The translations under genes were made by a program, and so were the position numbers. The notes beneath the pieces were generated by a model that was not told the origin of the DNA, made no database searches, and was given only the letters and a program-made list of their open reading frames with translations. From positions 682,001 through 746,000 of the forward strand of contig DASRFR010000047.1 in NCBI GenBank assembly GCA_035651455.1: a DNA stretch of 64,000 nucleotides, read 5' to 3'. Below, piece by piece: positions 9,071-18,247 of the stretch. Within the stretch, counting starts at the first letter, position 1. The number at the start of each line of letters is the position of its first letter. The DNA is from DASRFR01 sp035651455 (lineage in GTDB: Bacteria > Acidobacteriota > Terriglobia > Terriglobales > Acidobacteriaceae).

Positions 9071-11227
9071 TTAAAAGACCGTGAAGGTGACAGGCGTTTT
9101 GAATACATTGCCGCATTTATCCCACGCCTGCACGGTGGCGTTGTAAAGACCGCTCGAGAGCGCGAGCCATGTATTGAGGCTGGAAGCATGAACGCTGTAA
9201 ATCTTCACACCCGGCGCCGAATAAATCTGCATGGAATCGATACCCGCCTGGCAGTTTGGAGCGAAAGCGCTGGCAACGAAGTGCACCGGCGAACTTACCT
9301 GGGATTTATTGATGGGCGAGCTTACCTTTACGCCCGACTGGCCATTCACTGTGATGTAAATACCGGTTTTATAAGTATTGCCCACTGCGTCCCATGCCTG
9401 GGCAACGAGATAGTGCTGTCCATTCGCCATGGTTAGGGACGTATTCACAGTATTGCCGCTTACCTGGTATTGGAGAACATTGTCGACGTAGAGCTGCATG
9501 GTGGTGATCGGCGAGTCGTCAGGAGCGCTCGCTTGGATGGCCACGGGAGAAGCAACCACCGCGTTAGGCGCCGGCGTTGAGATAGTCACTGGGATATTCA
9601 GCACATTAACGTTTACGCCTTGCTGCAAAATGCGTCCCGCCGTGTCGGTCCCCTGAAACAACAAATAGTGCTGCCCTACGCTCATGTTCCACGGAGTGTT
9701 TATGCCGTTGCCGGTCTCCTGATACTGCAACACGTTATCCACATACACCTGCATCTGGGTAACTGGGCTCGCGTCCAAGGTAGTCGCTGTAAGTTGAATG
9801 GGAGAATATTGGGCAAGGTTGTTGCTGGGAGACGCGATGGTGAGGCTGGGATTTGCTACCGTGATAGTGAACGTATTACTGGTCACACCACCAGAATTGT
9901 CAGTGGCCTGTATGGAAAAGGTGTGAACACCTGGGCTGATCGAGATGTGGGTTTGCACAGAACTGGCATTCACTTGGTAAGTCAGTACATTGTCGACGTA
10001 CACTTGCATGGTATTCACAGGCTTCTGCCCACCGCCCAAAGCGCTTACCGCGACCGGTGAAGAAACCACCGCATTCGGACTGGGCGATTTCACCAATACG
10101 GCTTCACTCTGCACGGTCACGTACTCCCCACGCTTATGGATGCCACCCGCATTATCCCACGACTGCACAAGAACGTAGTGCTTGCCCTGGGCCATCGGGA
10201 TTGAGGTATTCACGGAATTCGCACTAACCTGGTATTGCAGGGTGTTGTCTACATAGACCTGCATGGAATAGACATTGCTGCTATCGGCAGTCGTGGCAAC
10301 GATCGGCACCGGCGAAGCGACCGCGGCGCCCGAGAATGGGGTCGTAATGGAAACCGTGTTGAAAAAGTCGAGCATGGGGCTGGCGGTCGCGCCGGCTGTG
10401 GGACAAGTCTTCAGGCCGAGTGCGGCGCAGACGGTCGCAAGAAGATTCTCATGCGCATACAAGGTCTGCGACTGATACGCGGGTTTCACTTGCGGTCCGA
10501 TTAGCACTGTGGCTACGTGGCCGCCACAACCAGTCGAAATTTGTGAACTGCAGCGGTCATCGCTCGTGAGATTACCTTCGTCGGCCACAATGAACAGGAG
10601 CCCGTCGCCGCCAGGCTGGAATTCTGGACGCGCGAGTATCGCCGGAACCTGGGCAGCAAGCCATGCGTCTTCCTGCGCAAGGGTGCCGTCGTGACCATCG
10701 TCCTGCAGATTGGGAGTGATGTATGCGTAGTTAGGAGTCGCATCGTTTTGCATGTCGATGGCTAGTTGCGTGTAAGGAACACTGTTCAGTTCCTGGCTTG
10801 CCGTGCAGGAATCGGTGAAATCGATGAGCGGATTATGACGGCGAACATAATTTCCCGACTGCAACCCCTGAAAACCGGGATAGGGCAGGTCCTCTTCGTA
10901 AGCCTTCCAGGTGAGATTGAGGGCCAGTAATTCGCGGACCATATTGTCCACGTCGTAACACGAAGTCGTGTCTGGATTGCTGGTCACCGGCTGACCGGCG
11001 ACTAGCCACATCAATGCCGAAAGCGAGCTGTGCTGGTTGGAATAGTACTGAGTGGCTAACCCATATTGATTAGCCAGTGAGTTGAAGTAAGGCATATCCG
11101 AGTTGCCAATCATGTCTTCATAACTGTGATTCTCCTCGGTGATAAGCCAGACATGACTGGACTGCGGAACCTGGGCAAGCAGGCAGGTACTCACAAGGCA
11201 CGATACCAGCAATAGACGAAGTGGCAT
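9071..11227 (-). CDS. Secreted phosphoesterase with five Ig-like repeats
   Basis: A 718-residue exported protein. A signal peptide (MPLRLLLVSCLVSTCLLA) is followed by a phosphoesterase-family (PF04185-like, phospholipase C/acid phosphatase type) catalytic domain of about 290 residues. That domain contains HVWLITEENHSYEDMIGNSDMPYFN, a central IDFTDSCTA segment, and DGLLFIVADEGN near the metal site. The remainder is five tandem repeats of about 85 residues, each with the core 'SPV.I.A....S.V..MQVYVDN.LQYQV......NT...M..G.HYL..Q.WD..G', which is Bacterial-Ig-like. The ATG at 11227 has GGAGAG six nt upstream, so I prefer it to the TTG at 11233. A surface or extracellular phosphatase/phospholipase is likely, with the repeats acting as spacer or binding domains. 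Confidence 0.85.
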   Translation of the reverse strand: MPLRLLLVSCLVSTCLLAQVPQSSHVWLITEENHSYEDMIGNSDMPYFNSLANQYGLATQYYSNQHSSLSALMWLVAGQPVTSNPDTTSCYDVDNMVRELLALNLTWKAYEEDLPYPGFQGLQSGNYVRRHNPLIDFTDSCTASQELNSVPYTQLAIDMQNDATPNYAYITPNLQDDGHDGTLAQEDAWLAAQVPAILARPEFQPGGDGLLFIVADEGNLTSDDRCSSQISTGCGGHVATVLIGPQVKPAYQSQTLYAHENLLATVCAALGLKTCPTAGATASPMLDFFNTVSITTPFSGAAVASPVPIVATTADSSNVYSMQVYVDNTLQYQVSANSVNTSIPMAQGKHYVLVQSWDNAGGIHKRGEYVTVQSEAVLVKSPSPNAVVSSPVAVSALGGGQKPVNTMQVYVDNVLTYQVNASSVQTHISISPGVHTFSIQATDNSGGVTSNTFTITVANPSLTIASPSNNLAQYSPIQLTATTLDASPVTQMQVYVDNVLQYQETGNGINTPWNMSVGQHYLLFQGTDTAGRILQQGVNVNVLNIPVTISTPAPNAVVASPVAIQASAPDDSPITTMQLYVDNVLQYQVSGNTVNTSLTMANGQHYLVAQAWDAVGNTYKTGIYITVNGQSGVKVSSPINKSQVSSPVHFVASAFAPNCQAGIDSMQIYSAPGVKIYSVHASSLNTWLALSSGLYNATVQAWDKCGNVFKTPVTFTVF

Positions 11228-11373
11228 CTTCAACTCTCCGTCGAGATAATTGGGGGGAATCTTTGCTTTCGTTCCGTAAAGTGGGGGAGTCTTCTTACGG
11301 GCCCGCGTGCTTGAACGTACGTCTCAAGACCGGTGCATTCCAGCCGGAAGGCGAGTGCAAGATAGACCAGTCC

Positions 11374-11401
11374 AGGTGTTTTGGCAATTAGTCAAACACC
11401 T
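11374..11401. repeat. Perfect 8-bp hairpin between two genes
   Basis: AGGTGTTT (11374-11381) pairs perfectly with AAACACCT (11394-11401) around a 12-nt loop. It lies about 75 nt past the end of the cysteine hydrolase gene and about 150 nt upstream of the phosphoesterase gene. A short T-run at 11412-11417 follows on the plus strand only, opposite to both genes, so its role as terminator is unclear. Confidence 0.4.
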
Positions 11402-11474
11402 TAGCCGAGATATTTTTTAGAGTTAACCGGTGCCTTGGTAGATTTTGAACCGGCGGGCACTTCCACAACCGCGT

Positions 11475-12089
11475 CTAGCGGTAAACGGCGGCGAGGGCTT
11501 CCTGCGCGGTGGTGAACTGGGCCCCGAGTTCGCGAAGCTCGGCGACAGTTCGCTCACCTGCGGCGGGATCCAGCGTTTCAATCGCATCACGCACGACACT
11601 GACGCGCCGTCCGCGCTCCAGCAGACCTTTGGCCGCTAGGCGTACGCAATATTCAGTCACCACCCCGAAGACGGTGAATTGAGGTTGCGTTCCCAAGCGC
11701 GCCACAAGAGAGTCAGCGTGGCGGCTCTGGAAAATGTCAAGAGTCTGTTTTTCAAGCAGTACCTGATGATGGGAATCGAGATCATCGGGCAGCTTAGCCG
11801 TGCTGGTATTTTCCACCCGAAAAATGGAATCGGTAAGAGCGTCAGGGACGAAGTCCGCCCCCGAAGTGCCTTTCACGCAGTGGGGTGGAAACTGCTTGAA
11901 TTCGGGATCGTCCGGCGTGTGGAAACATCCATGGGAGACAAGAAAGACGCGTCCGTCGCGAGCAGCATTGGTGAGCTTGCGGAAATTTGGCAAAAGCTTT
12001 TCCGCTCCCGGAACATACAATCTTCCGCCCGGCAGCATGAAATCAGCCTGTGGATCCACTTCCCAGAAGATGAAGTCGCGAGAGGGCAT
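11475..12089 (-). CDS. Isochorismatase-like cysteine hydrolase (nicotinamidase type)
   Basis: A 204-residue cytoplasmic hydrolase of the isochorismatase fold. The likely catalytic triad is D12 (in EVDPQADFM), K114 and C148 (in VVTEYCVRLAA). The segment FPPHCVKGTSGA at about 67-78 with an upstream SHGCFH matches the metal/substrate site region of nicotinamidases. Related enzymes cleave nicotinamide, N-carbamoyl compounds or similar amides; which one applies here cannot be told. The N-terminus (MPSRDFIFWEVDPQ) is intact. The glutamine synthetase gene is 181 bp upstream on the same strand, so a nitrogen-scavenging link is possible but unproven. Confidence 0.87.
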   Translation of the reverse strand: MPSRDFIFWEVDPQADFMLPGGRLYVPGAEKLLPNFRKLTNAARDGRVFLVSHGCFHTPDDPEFKQFPPHCVKGTSGADFVPDALTDSIFRVENTSTAKLPDDLDSHHQVLLEKQTLDIFQSRHADSLVARLGTQPQFTVFGVVTEYCVRLAAKGLLERGRRVSVVRDAIETLDPAAGERTVAELRELGAQFTTAQEALAAVYR

Positions 12090-12270
12090 GACAAAGCTGA
12101 GTCACTGACCAGCTTCTGACATTTTAACCTGCCGTCATTCACGGGTCCGAGTTGGAGAACCCACTACGCGGGCAACGACACTGCAATCAGGACACTGGTG
12201 CACTCGCTCATCCCGACCATAATACTCACGCGCAACTTGAGCAGAGGTGAGAGTCCTTACCCGCCGCACT

Positions 12271-13698
12271 CTAAAAGAGATTCCACAGGTATTGATTGTA
12301 GACGTCGTGGTGATATTGAACCTCGGGAGCTTTCACGAAAGTACCCAGCAGACGCGGACAGCGATCAGCGGATGCCTGTTTCAGATCGGCATAGCGCCCC
12401 TTCACGTCTTCGCCGAGCATTTTACTGACCCACGCGGATTTGCGGAAGTTATCGATGGCGGTGTAGACATTGTCTGGTAAATAGCGTTCAGCCTGCCGCA
12501 GGTTCTTAATCTTGGCGGTCTCGCCATCCAGGCCGGTCTTGAAGATGGAGTACATCACCATGTAGGGATTGGCATCGGGAGCCACGGAACGAATCTCCAC
12601 ACGCATGCTCCTCTCATTACCGATAGGAATGCGCACCATAGAGCCGCGATCGGTAGGCGAGGCCTTGATCTGATTGGGCGCCTCGAAATGCGGGTCAAGT
12701 CGCCGGTATGCGTTCACGCTGGGGTTCAGCATGAGGCAGATATCATTAGCGTGGGTCAGTATGCGATCCAGAAAAGCCCAGCCGTCCTTGCTGAGCATTT
12801 CTTCGCCCTTGGCATCCCAAAAAAGATTCTTGCCGTTCTTGCTGATAGAAACATTCGTGTGCATGCCGTTACCGTTCACACCTACCACGGGCTTCGGCAA
12901 AAACGACGCCGTGAAGCCCATCTTGGTCGCGACCTGCCGGCAAATGAGTTTGTAGAGCTGAATCTGGTCGGCAGCGTTTACCACCTCGGCATAGCTGTAG
13001 TTAATTTCGAACTGAGAAGGCGCAACTTCGGGATGGTCCTTTTCGTTCTGGAAGCCCATGGCGCGTTGCACTTCAGCGGTGGTGTCGATGAAAGTGCGCA
13101 GCGGGTCGCCGGGCAGCGAATGATAATAACCACCTGTATTGACGTATTCGAACTTGCCGGTCTCATGATAACGTCGCTCGGCGTCGGTCCCGCGGAACAG
13201 AAATCCTTCGATTTCGTTGGCCGCGTTCATGGTATAGCCTTCTTTCTTCTTGTAATCGTCCGCGAAGGTCTTAAGAATTCCGCGAATGTCGGCGCTGTAC
13301 GGGGTACCGCCCTTGTCGATGACATCGCCAAAGACCAGCACCTTGCCCGGGCCAAATATGTCAGCCGGTCCCCAGTAAAACGAACTCCAATCGATGCCTA
13401 AACGAAGATCGCTCTCGCGCTGGGCAGTGAACCCACGAATAGAAGAACCGTCAAAAGTTAAATTGTCCCAGCTCTTGATGAGGAATTTCTTGTCATAGTC
13501 GAGCATGTGCAAGCGGCCTTCGAGGTCGCTGAACAGCACGGTGACGGCCTTGATCCGCTTCTCGTCTGTGAGGTACTTGAGGCGCTGCTCCTGCACCTTG
13601 TGCACCGCGGTTCGATTTTTGCGCGCCTCCTTTGCGCCCAGATTCAGTTGTTCCAGTTCGTCGTAAGAGATCGCCAGAAAATCGCGTAGCTCGTTCAA
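12271..13698 (-). CDS. glnA: Glutamine synthetase, type I, probably not adenylylated
   Basis: ATP-dependent synthesis of glutamine from glutamate and ammonia. The 475-residue product has the family landmarks: LTFDGSSIRGF, the catalytic core MNAANEIEGFLF, DHPEVAPSQFEINYSYAE, the ATP-site NGNGMHTNVSISKNGKNLF, the glutamate loop MLNPSVNAYRRLDPHFEAPN, and RIPIGNERSMRVEIRSVAPDANPYM. The region where GSI-beta enzymes carry the adenylylated tyrosine (NLYDLPPEE) reads NLRQAERYLPDNV, so control by adenylylation is unlikely. The start appears to be TTG: AAAGGAGC sits 4 nt upstream of it and no ATG fits. It is a single gene; no glnB or amtB is in the window. Confidence 0.95.
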   Translation of the reverse strand: MNELRDFLAISYDELEQLNLGAKEARKNRTAVHKVQEQRLKYLTDEKRIKAVTVLFSDLEGRLHMLDYDKKFLIKSWDNLTFDGSSIRGFTAQRESDLRLGIDWSSFYWGPADIFGPGKVLVFGDVIDKGGTPYSADIRGILKTFADDYKKKEGYTMNAANEIEGFLFRGTDAERRYHETGKFEYVNTGGYYHSLPGDPLRTFIDTTAEVQRAMGFQNEKDHPEVAPSQFEINYSYAEVVNAADQIQLYKLICRQVATKMGFTASFLPKPVVGVNGNGMHTNVSISKNGKNLFWDAKGEEMLSKDGWAFLDRILTHANDICLMLNPSVNAYRRLDPHFEAPNQIKASPTDRGSMVRIPIGNERSMRVEIRSVAPDANPYMVMYSIFKTGLDGETAKIKNLRQAERYLPDNVYTAIDNFRKSAWVSKMLGEDVKGRYADLKQASADRCPRLLGTFVKAPEVQYHHDVYNQYLWNLF

Positions 13699-14067
13699 TC
13701 CAGCTCCTTTGAGTTGCCCTGTTAGTGAATCAAGGGAAGGTGCATTACAAACGTTTTACACTATCCTGCGGCATTTGCTTCTTGCCAATTAATTCTGATG
13801 ATGAGGGTATAAGCAGAATTTATGAAGCAGTGGCGCATTCCTTTTTTGGAATTTCTTATTCGGCCAGTGCCATTGGCCAGCAAAGCTCTAGCGACTTAAT
13901 GCGTGCGGAAACCAGCCGAGCGCACTTTTTCTAGGAAGCCAAATGCTGTATACATATCGGTTTTGCTGAAAATATGAACAATTTGCGGCTAAGCTGAGGA
14001 CGCACTTGCGCCCCTGCTTTACGTGGTGTCCGGTCGTCTCGGCTTTCCGCGGTGGAACGGAGTTTCA
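13699..14067. other. Divergent intergenic region between glnA and the propeller gene
   Basis: This 369-bp AT-richer stretch (especially 13775-13860 and 13930-13985) lies between two divergently transcribed genes and must hold both promoters. No riboswitch or operator could be assigned with confidence. AAAGGAGC next to 13700 is the glnA ribosome-binding site. Confidence 0.4.
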
Positions 14068-17000
14068 GTGAGTTCATATCGGTCGTTTTTCCGCACCTTC
14101 AGCTCCATCCTCATCGTTTTCGCCGCATTCACATCCATTTCAAACACTTGCCTAGCGGCGCAAAACCAACAACAGCCGCCCGAGAGCAAGAAGCAAGAGC
14201 CTCCGCCAGGCAAGCCCGGACGCAAGGAGAAAGAGGCCCAAAAGCCTTCGAGTAAGACGGCGAAAACCGAAGAGAAAGAGGCCGAAAAAAAGCCTGGCGA
14301 GATGGCTGCCGATACTTTCTCCGGATTGCATTTCCGTTTGATCGGTCCGGCAGTCGCCTCAGGACGGGTGATCGCCTTTGCCGTAAATCCGAAGAACCGC
14401 GCCGAATACTACGTTGGCGTAGCCTCAGGCGGAGTGTGGAAGACCAGCAACGACGGCACAACCTGGACGCCGGTGTTCGACAGCGAGAATTCGTATTCCA
14501 TTGGCGCGGTGGAACTGGATCCGAACGATCCATCGGTTGTCTGGGTGGGAACGGGGGAAAGCAACAGCCAGCGCAGCGTGAGCTATGGCGATGGCGTCTA
14601 CCGCTCCGAAGATGGCGGGCGCAGCTGGAAGAACATGGGGCTGAAGAAGTCCGAACACATCGGGCGCATCGCGATCTCTCCGAAAGACAGCAAGGTCGTG
14701 TATGTCGCGGCCGAAGGGCCCCTATGGGGAGCCGGCGGCGACCGTGGCCTCTATAAAACCACCGATGGTGGCAAGACCTGGAAGGATGTGCTGACCATCA
14801 GTGAGAATACCGGAGTTGCGGATGTCGCCATCGATCCGGGCGATCCCAACGTCCTATATGCGGCGGCATACCAGCGGCGGCGCCACGTGTTCACGCTGAT
14901 CGACGGCGGTCCGGAAAGCGCGATTTACAAGTCGACGGACGCGGGCGAAACCTGGAACAAGCTGAAGTCGGGATTGCCCACCGAGGACATGGGAAGGATC
15001 GGGTTGGCCATTTCGCCTGCTGACGCAAACACGGTTTACGCCACCATCGAAGCCGCGAATGGCAAGGGCGGAATATTCCGGTCCAAAGACAAGGGCGCGA
15101 ACTGGGAGCGCCGTAACGAATTCGATCAGGGTGCGATGTACTACGGGCAGGTTGTGGCCGACCCGAAAAATGTCGACCGCATTTACGTGATGAACGTCTC
15201 GCTGCGTGTGTCTGATGATGGTGGGAAGACTCTGCGGAAAATGAATGAGGCAAACCATCATGGCGACAACCACGCGTTGTGGATCGATCCAGCGGACACT
15301 GATTACTATCTTTTGGGATCCGATGGTGGAGTCGCGGAAAGCTACAATCGTGGCGACAACTGGCTGTTCAAAGCGAACCTGCCCACTGTGCAGTTTTATG
15401 ACGTAGCCGTGGACAATGCAGCTCCCTTCTACAACGTGTGCGGCGGAACTCAGGACAACTTCTCGTGGTGCGGCCCTTCGCGGACCAGAAATATCAACGG
15501 CATCGCGAATTCGGATTGGTACGTCACGACCGGCGGGGATGGATTCCGTTCGCAGGTGGATCCGGAAGATCCGAATACGGTTTATGCCGAATCGCAGTAT
15601 GGAGTGCTGGTGCGCTATGACAAGCGCACAGGAGAGGAGTTGCTGATCCAGCCGCAAGAGGGGAAAGGCGAACCTCCGCTGCGCTGGAACTGGGATTCAC
15701 CGTTGATCGTCAGCCCGCACTCGCATACGCGGGTGTACTTTGCCGCGAACCGCCTGTTTCGCAGCGACGATCGAGGCGAAACCTGGAAGCCGATCAGCCC
15801 CGACCTGACGCGCCAACTCGACCGCAACCAACTTCCGGTCATGGGCAAGGTTTGGGGAGCCGACGCGGTCGCGAAAAACCAGTCGACATCGTTCTATGGA
15901 AACATCGTGTCACTGGCGGAATCGCCAGCCAAGGAAGGCGTCATCTATGTCGGAACCGATGACGGATTGATCCAGGTCACGCAAGATGGCGGTTCGACCT
16001 GGACGAAGTATGAGACCTTCGGCAGCGTTCCCGGCAAAACCTACGTCAGCCGCCTGGCTGCGTCCAAGCATGACGCGGGTACGGTTTACGCGGCTTTCGA
16101 CAATCACAAAAATGAGGACTTCAAGCCGTACCTGCTGAAATCCAAGGATAACGGCCAGACCTGGACATCGATTGCAGGCAACCTGCCGGAAAACGGCCCC
16201 GTGCTGGCCTTCGCCGAAGATCCCGTTAATGCGAACCTGCTCTTCGCGGGCACCGAATATGGCGCCTACTTCACGGTTGATGGCGGTCAGAAATGGATTC
16301 AACTGAAAGGCGGACTGCCGACAATCGCAGTCCGCGACATGGTGATCCACCCGCGGGAAAATGATTTGATCGTTGCGACTTTCGGACGAGGATTCTACAT
16401 CCTCGATGACATTGCTCCGCTGCGGCAGATCACAGCAGACAGACTCCAGCAGAATGCGGCGACCTTTCCGGTCAAGGACGCATTGATGTACATCGAGCGG
16501 CACCCGCTTGGGGGGATGAGAAAAGCGTTTCAGGGCGATGCCTTCTACACCGCGGATAATCCACCTTACGGGGCGGTGCTTACCTATTATTTGAAAGAGA
16601 AGGTCAAGACCCTGAAAGAGAAACGCCAGGCTGCGGAGAAAGGAGCAGCGAAAAGGAATGAGACTGCTCCTTATCCGACGAACGACGAACTGCGGGCAGA
16701 AGCGGAAGAACCGAAGCCGGAAGTTTATATGATGGTCTACGACGAGTCAGGCGCGCCAATCCGGCGAGTCAATGGGGGCCTGACCGAGGGCTTTCACCGG
16801 GTCGCATGGGACCTGCGCTATGCCGCGCCCATGCTGAAATCGAGCGACGAGCATGCCGAAGAGGATGATTTCCCAGACGCGGGGACTATGGGGCCACTGG
16901 TGCTGCCCGGCAGGTATTCCGTGCGGCTGTTCGAAAAAACCGGAGGCAATGTCACCGAGTTGGGTAGTGCACAAAGGTTCGCGGTGACAGCCGATGGGGC

Positions 17001-17493
17001 AGCCGGCGTCACACCACAGGATCGGGCGCTGCGCGAGGAGTTCAACCGCAAGGTGGCGCGTTTGTACCGCGCGGTTTCCGGCGCGGTGAATGCCGCAAAC
17101 GATTTGAATGGGCGACTCACCGCAATGCATCGAGCATTGCACGAAACGCCTAATGCGGATCGGCAGCTTGGCCCAGTGGCGGATACGTTGGCGCAGCGAA
17201 ATCGCGACATCCTGCGCGCGCTGCGGGGAGATGTGGAACTGGCAAAGCGCAACGAGAATGTGCCGACTTCGATCAACGATCGGGTGAACGGCATTATGGA
17301 AGGCGAGCGGTTCTCGAGCGGCAAACCGACACAAACTCATCAGGAAGCCTACAACATTGCGGCAGACGAGTTCGCACAGCAACTTGCGAAGCTGCATACT
17401 CTGATCGATGTGGATGTGGCGAAGTTGGAAAAGGATATGGAGGTGGCGGGCGCACCGTGGACGCCGGGACGCGTCCCGGAATGGCAACCCTGA
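14068..17493 (+). CDS. Large secreted VPS10/BNR-repeat beta-propeller protein
   Basis: A 1141-residue exported protein. A signal peptide (FFRTFSSILIVFAAFTSISNTCLA) is followed by a Pro/Lys/Glu-rich linker of about 60 residues. A long run of sialidase-type Asp-box repeats comes next: VWKTSNDGTTWTPV, VYRSEDGGRSWKN, LYKTTDGGKTWKD, IYKSTDAGETWNK, IFRSKDKGANWER, LFRSDDRGETWKP, LIQVTQDGGSTWTK, LLKSKDNGQTWTS and YFTVDGGQKWIQ. This matches the VPS10/sortilin-like, 'glycosyl hydrolase BNR' class of secreted proteins common in Acidobacteria and Bacteroidetes. The C-terminal 350 residues include a 'GFHRVAWDLRYA' strand module and a helical tail. GTG 14068 is preferred to GTG 14023 because GGAG lies 5 nt upstream. 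Catalytic activity cannot be shown; binding of a surface polymer is as likely. Confidence 0.88.
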   Translation: MSSYRSFFRTFSSILIVFAAFTSISNTCLAAQNQQQPPESKKQEPPPGKPGRKEKEAQKPSSKTAKTEEKEAEKKPGEMAADTFSGLHFRLIGPAVASGRVIAFAVNPKNRAEYYVGVASGGVWKTSNDGTTWTPVFDSENSYSIGAVELDPNDPSVVWVGTGESNSQRSVSYGDGVYRSEDGGRSWKNMGLKKSEHIGRIAISPKDSKVVYVAAEGPLWGAGGDRGLYKTTDGGKTWKDVLTISENTGVADVAIDPGDPNVLYAAAYQRRRHVFTLIDGGPESAIYKSTDAGETWNKLKSGLPTEDMGRIGLAISPADANTVYATIEAANGKGGIFRSKDKGANWERRNEFDQGAMYYGQVVADPKNVDRIYVMNVSLRVSDDGGKTLRKMNEANHHGDNHALWIDPADTDYYLLGSDGGVAESYNRGDNWLFKANLPTVQFYDVAVDNAAPFYNVCGGTQDNFSWCGPSRTRNINGIANSDWYVTTGGDGFRSQVDPEDPNTVYAESQYGVLVRYDKRTGEELLIQPQEGKGEPPLRWNWDSPLIVSPHSHTRVYFAANRLFRSDDRGETWKPISPDLTRQLDRNQLPVMGKVWGADAVAKNQSTSFYGNIVSLAESPAKEGVIYVGTDDGLIQVTQDGGSTWTKYETFGSVPGKTYVSRLAASKHDAGTVYAAFDNHKNEDFKPYLLKSKDNGQTWTSIAGNLPENGPVLAFAEDPVNANLLFAGTEYGAYFTVDGGQKWIQLKGGLPTIAVRDMVIHPRENDLIVATFGRGFYILDDIAPLRQITADRLQQNAATFPVKDALMYIERHPLGGMRKAFQGDAFYTADNPPYGAVLTYYLKEKVKTLKEKRQAAEKGAAKRNETAPYPTNDELRAEAEEPKPEVYMMVYDESGAPIRRVNGGLTEGFHRVAWDLRYAAPMLKSSDEHAEEDDFPDAGTMGPLVLPGRYSVRLFEKTGGNVTELGSAQRFAVTADGAAGVTPQDRALREEFNRKVARLYRAVSGAVNAANDLNGRLTAMHRALHETPNADRQLGPVADTLAQRNRDILRALRGDVELAKRNENVPTSINDRVNGIMEGERFSSGKPTQTHQEAYNIAADEFAQQLAKLHTLIDVDVAKLEKDMEVAGAPWTPGRVPEWQP

Positions 17494-17534
17494 GCTTCAT
17501 TCGGTGCTCGAGCAAGCAAAATAATTCCGTGTGA

Positions 17535-18107
17535 TTAATGCTTGCTTCCGACGAATTCGGCTACACCGCGATCTCGAATCATTTCGGCGTAATACAGCAC
17601 GCGCAGTTTGGGAAATGCATGCAGAAGTTCGTTTTCTTTGAGCAGGTGCAAGGGGTGGCGCGGGCCGCCTTTGAACTTGCGCTGCTCTCGGGTATAGGTC
17701 TTGTACACCAAGAGGCCGCCGGGGCGAAGCGCCTTGAAAATTTCCGCGAAGATGCGGCGCTCAAGGTAGAAGAAGACCAGAATCAGGTCATAGCGTTGAC
17801 GGCCGGCGGTGAATTTACTGAGATCCGAGGTTTGGAACTTGATGCGATTCGCAAATGTTCCGGCGTTTTGCTTAGCCTCTTCAAGTCCCACTTCAGAAAT
17901 ATCGACCAGCGTCACTCGCCAGTCCTTCTGCGCGAGCCACACCGCGTGCCGTCCCACTCCTCCGGCGAGGTCAAGCGCCGATCCTCCGTGTGGAAACAAC
18001 ACTTGAACGTAATGCTCGAAGGCGCGTAACAGGAAGGGATCGGGTTGGCGCGAACTGTGCGAGCGTTCGCGGTAACGCTGGTTCCAGGCTTCCCGTTCGT
18101 TCAACAT
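17535..18107 (-). CDS. Class I SAM-dependent methyltransferase (TehB/UbiE-like)
   Basis: A 190-residue protein with the Rossmann methyltransferase motifs in order: motif I ALDLAGGVGRHAVWLAQ, the acidic end of strand 2 (VTLVDISEVGLEEAK), motif II region QTSDLSKF...YDLILVFFYL, and motif III ALRPGGLLVYKTY. The N-terminal signature WNQRYRERSHSSRQPDPFL resembles tellurite-resistance (TehB-like) methyltransferases, but the substrate is not established. No clear ribosome-binding site precedes the ATG. It faces the propeller gene tail-to-tail and is divergent from the cytochrome oxidase operon. Confidence 0.88.
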   Translation of the reverse strand: MLNEREAWNQRYRERSHSSRQPDPFLLRAFEHYVQVLFPHGGSALDLAGGVGRHAVWLAQKDWRVTLVDISEVGLEEAKQNAGTFANRIKFQTSDLSKFTAGRQRYDLILVFFYLERRIFAEIFKALRPGGLLVYKTYTREQRKFKGGPRHPLHLLKENELLHAFPKLRVLYYAEMIRDRGVAEFVGSKH

Positions 18108-18229
18108 TCGTTACAAGGCCTGTTCGAGCTTAGCATTCGATTCAGGTTAAAAAACCCTGACCAGTTAATGTAGAGTTCCACAACAAACCTGGCTCAGTCC
18201 GCGAGTTCGAGTGCAACTTCCTTGCTCAC

Positions 18230-18247
18230 ATCACATCGAGGTGTGAT
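18230..18247 (+). promoter_or_regulatory. Inverted repeat enclosing the coxB ribosome-binding site
   Basis: ATCACA (18230-18235) and TGTGAT (18242-18247) are a perfect 6-bp inverted repeat with a 6-nt spacer, ending directly at the coxB ATG. The likely Shine-Dalgarno GAGG (18238-18241) falls in the loop. It could be a protein-binding palindrome or an mRNA hairpin that affects initiation. Confidence 0.4.

Noticed and set aside
14854..15657. 267-residue minus-strand open frame
   Set aside because: It is antisense to the propeller gene, whose Asp-box repeats are clear; the frame is a composition shadow.
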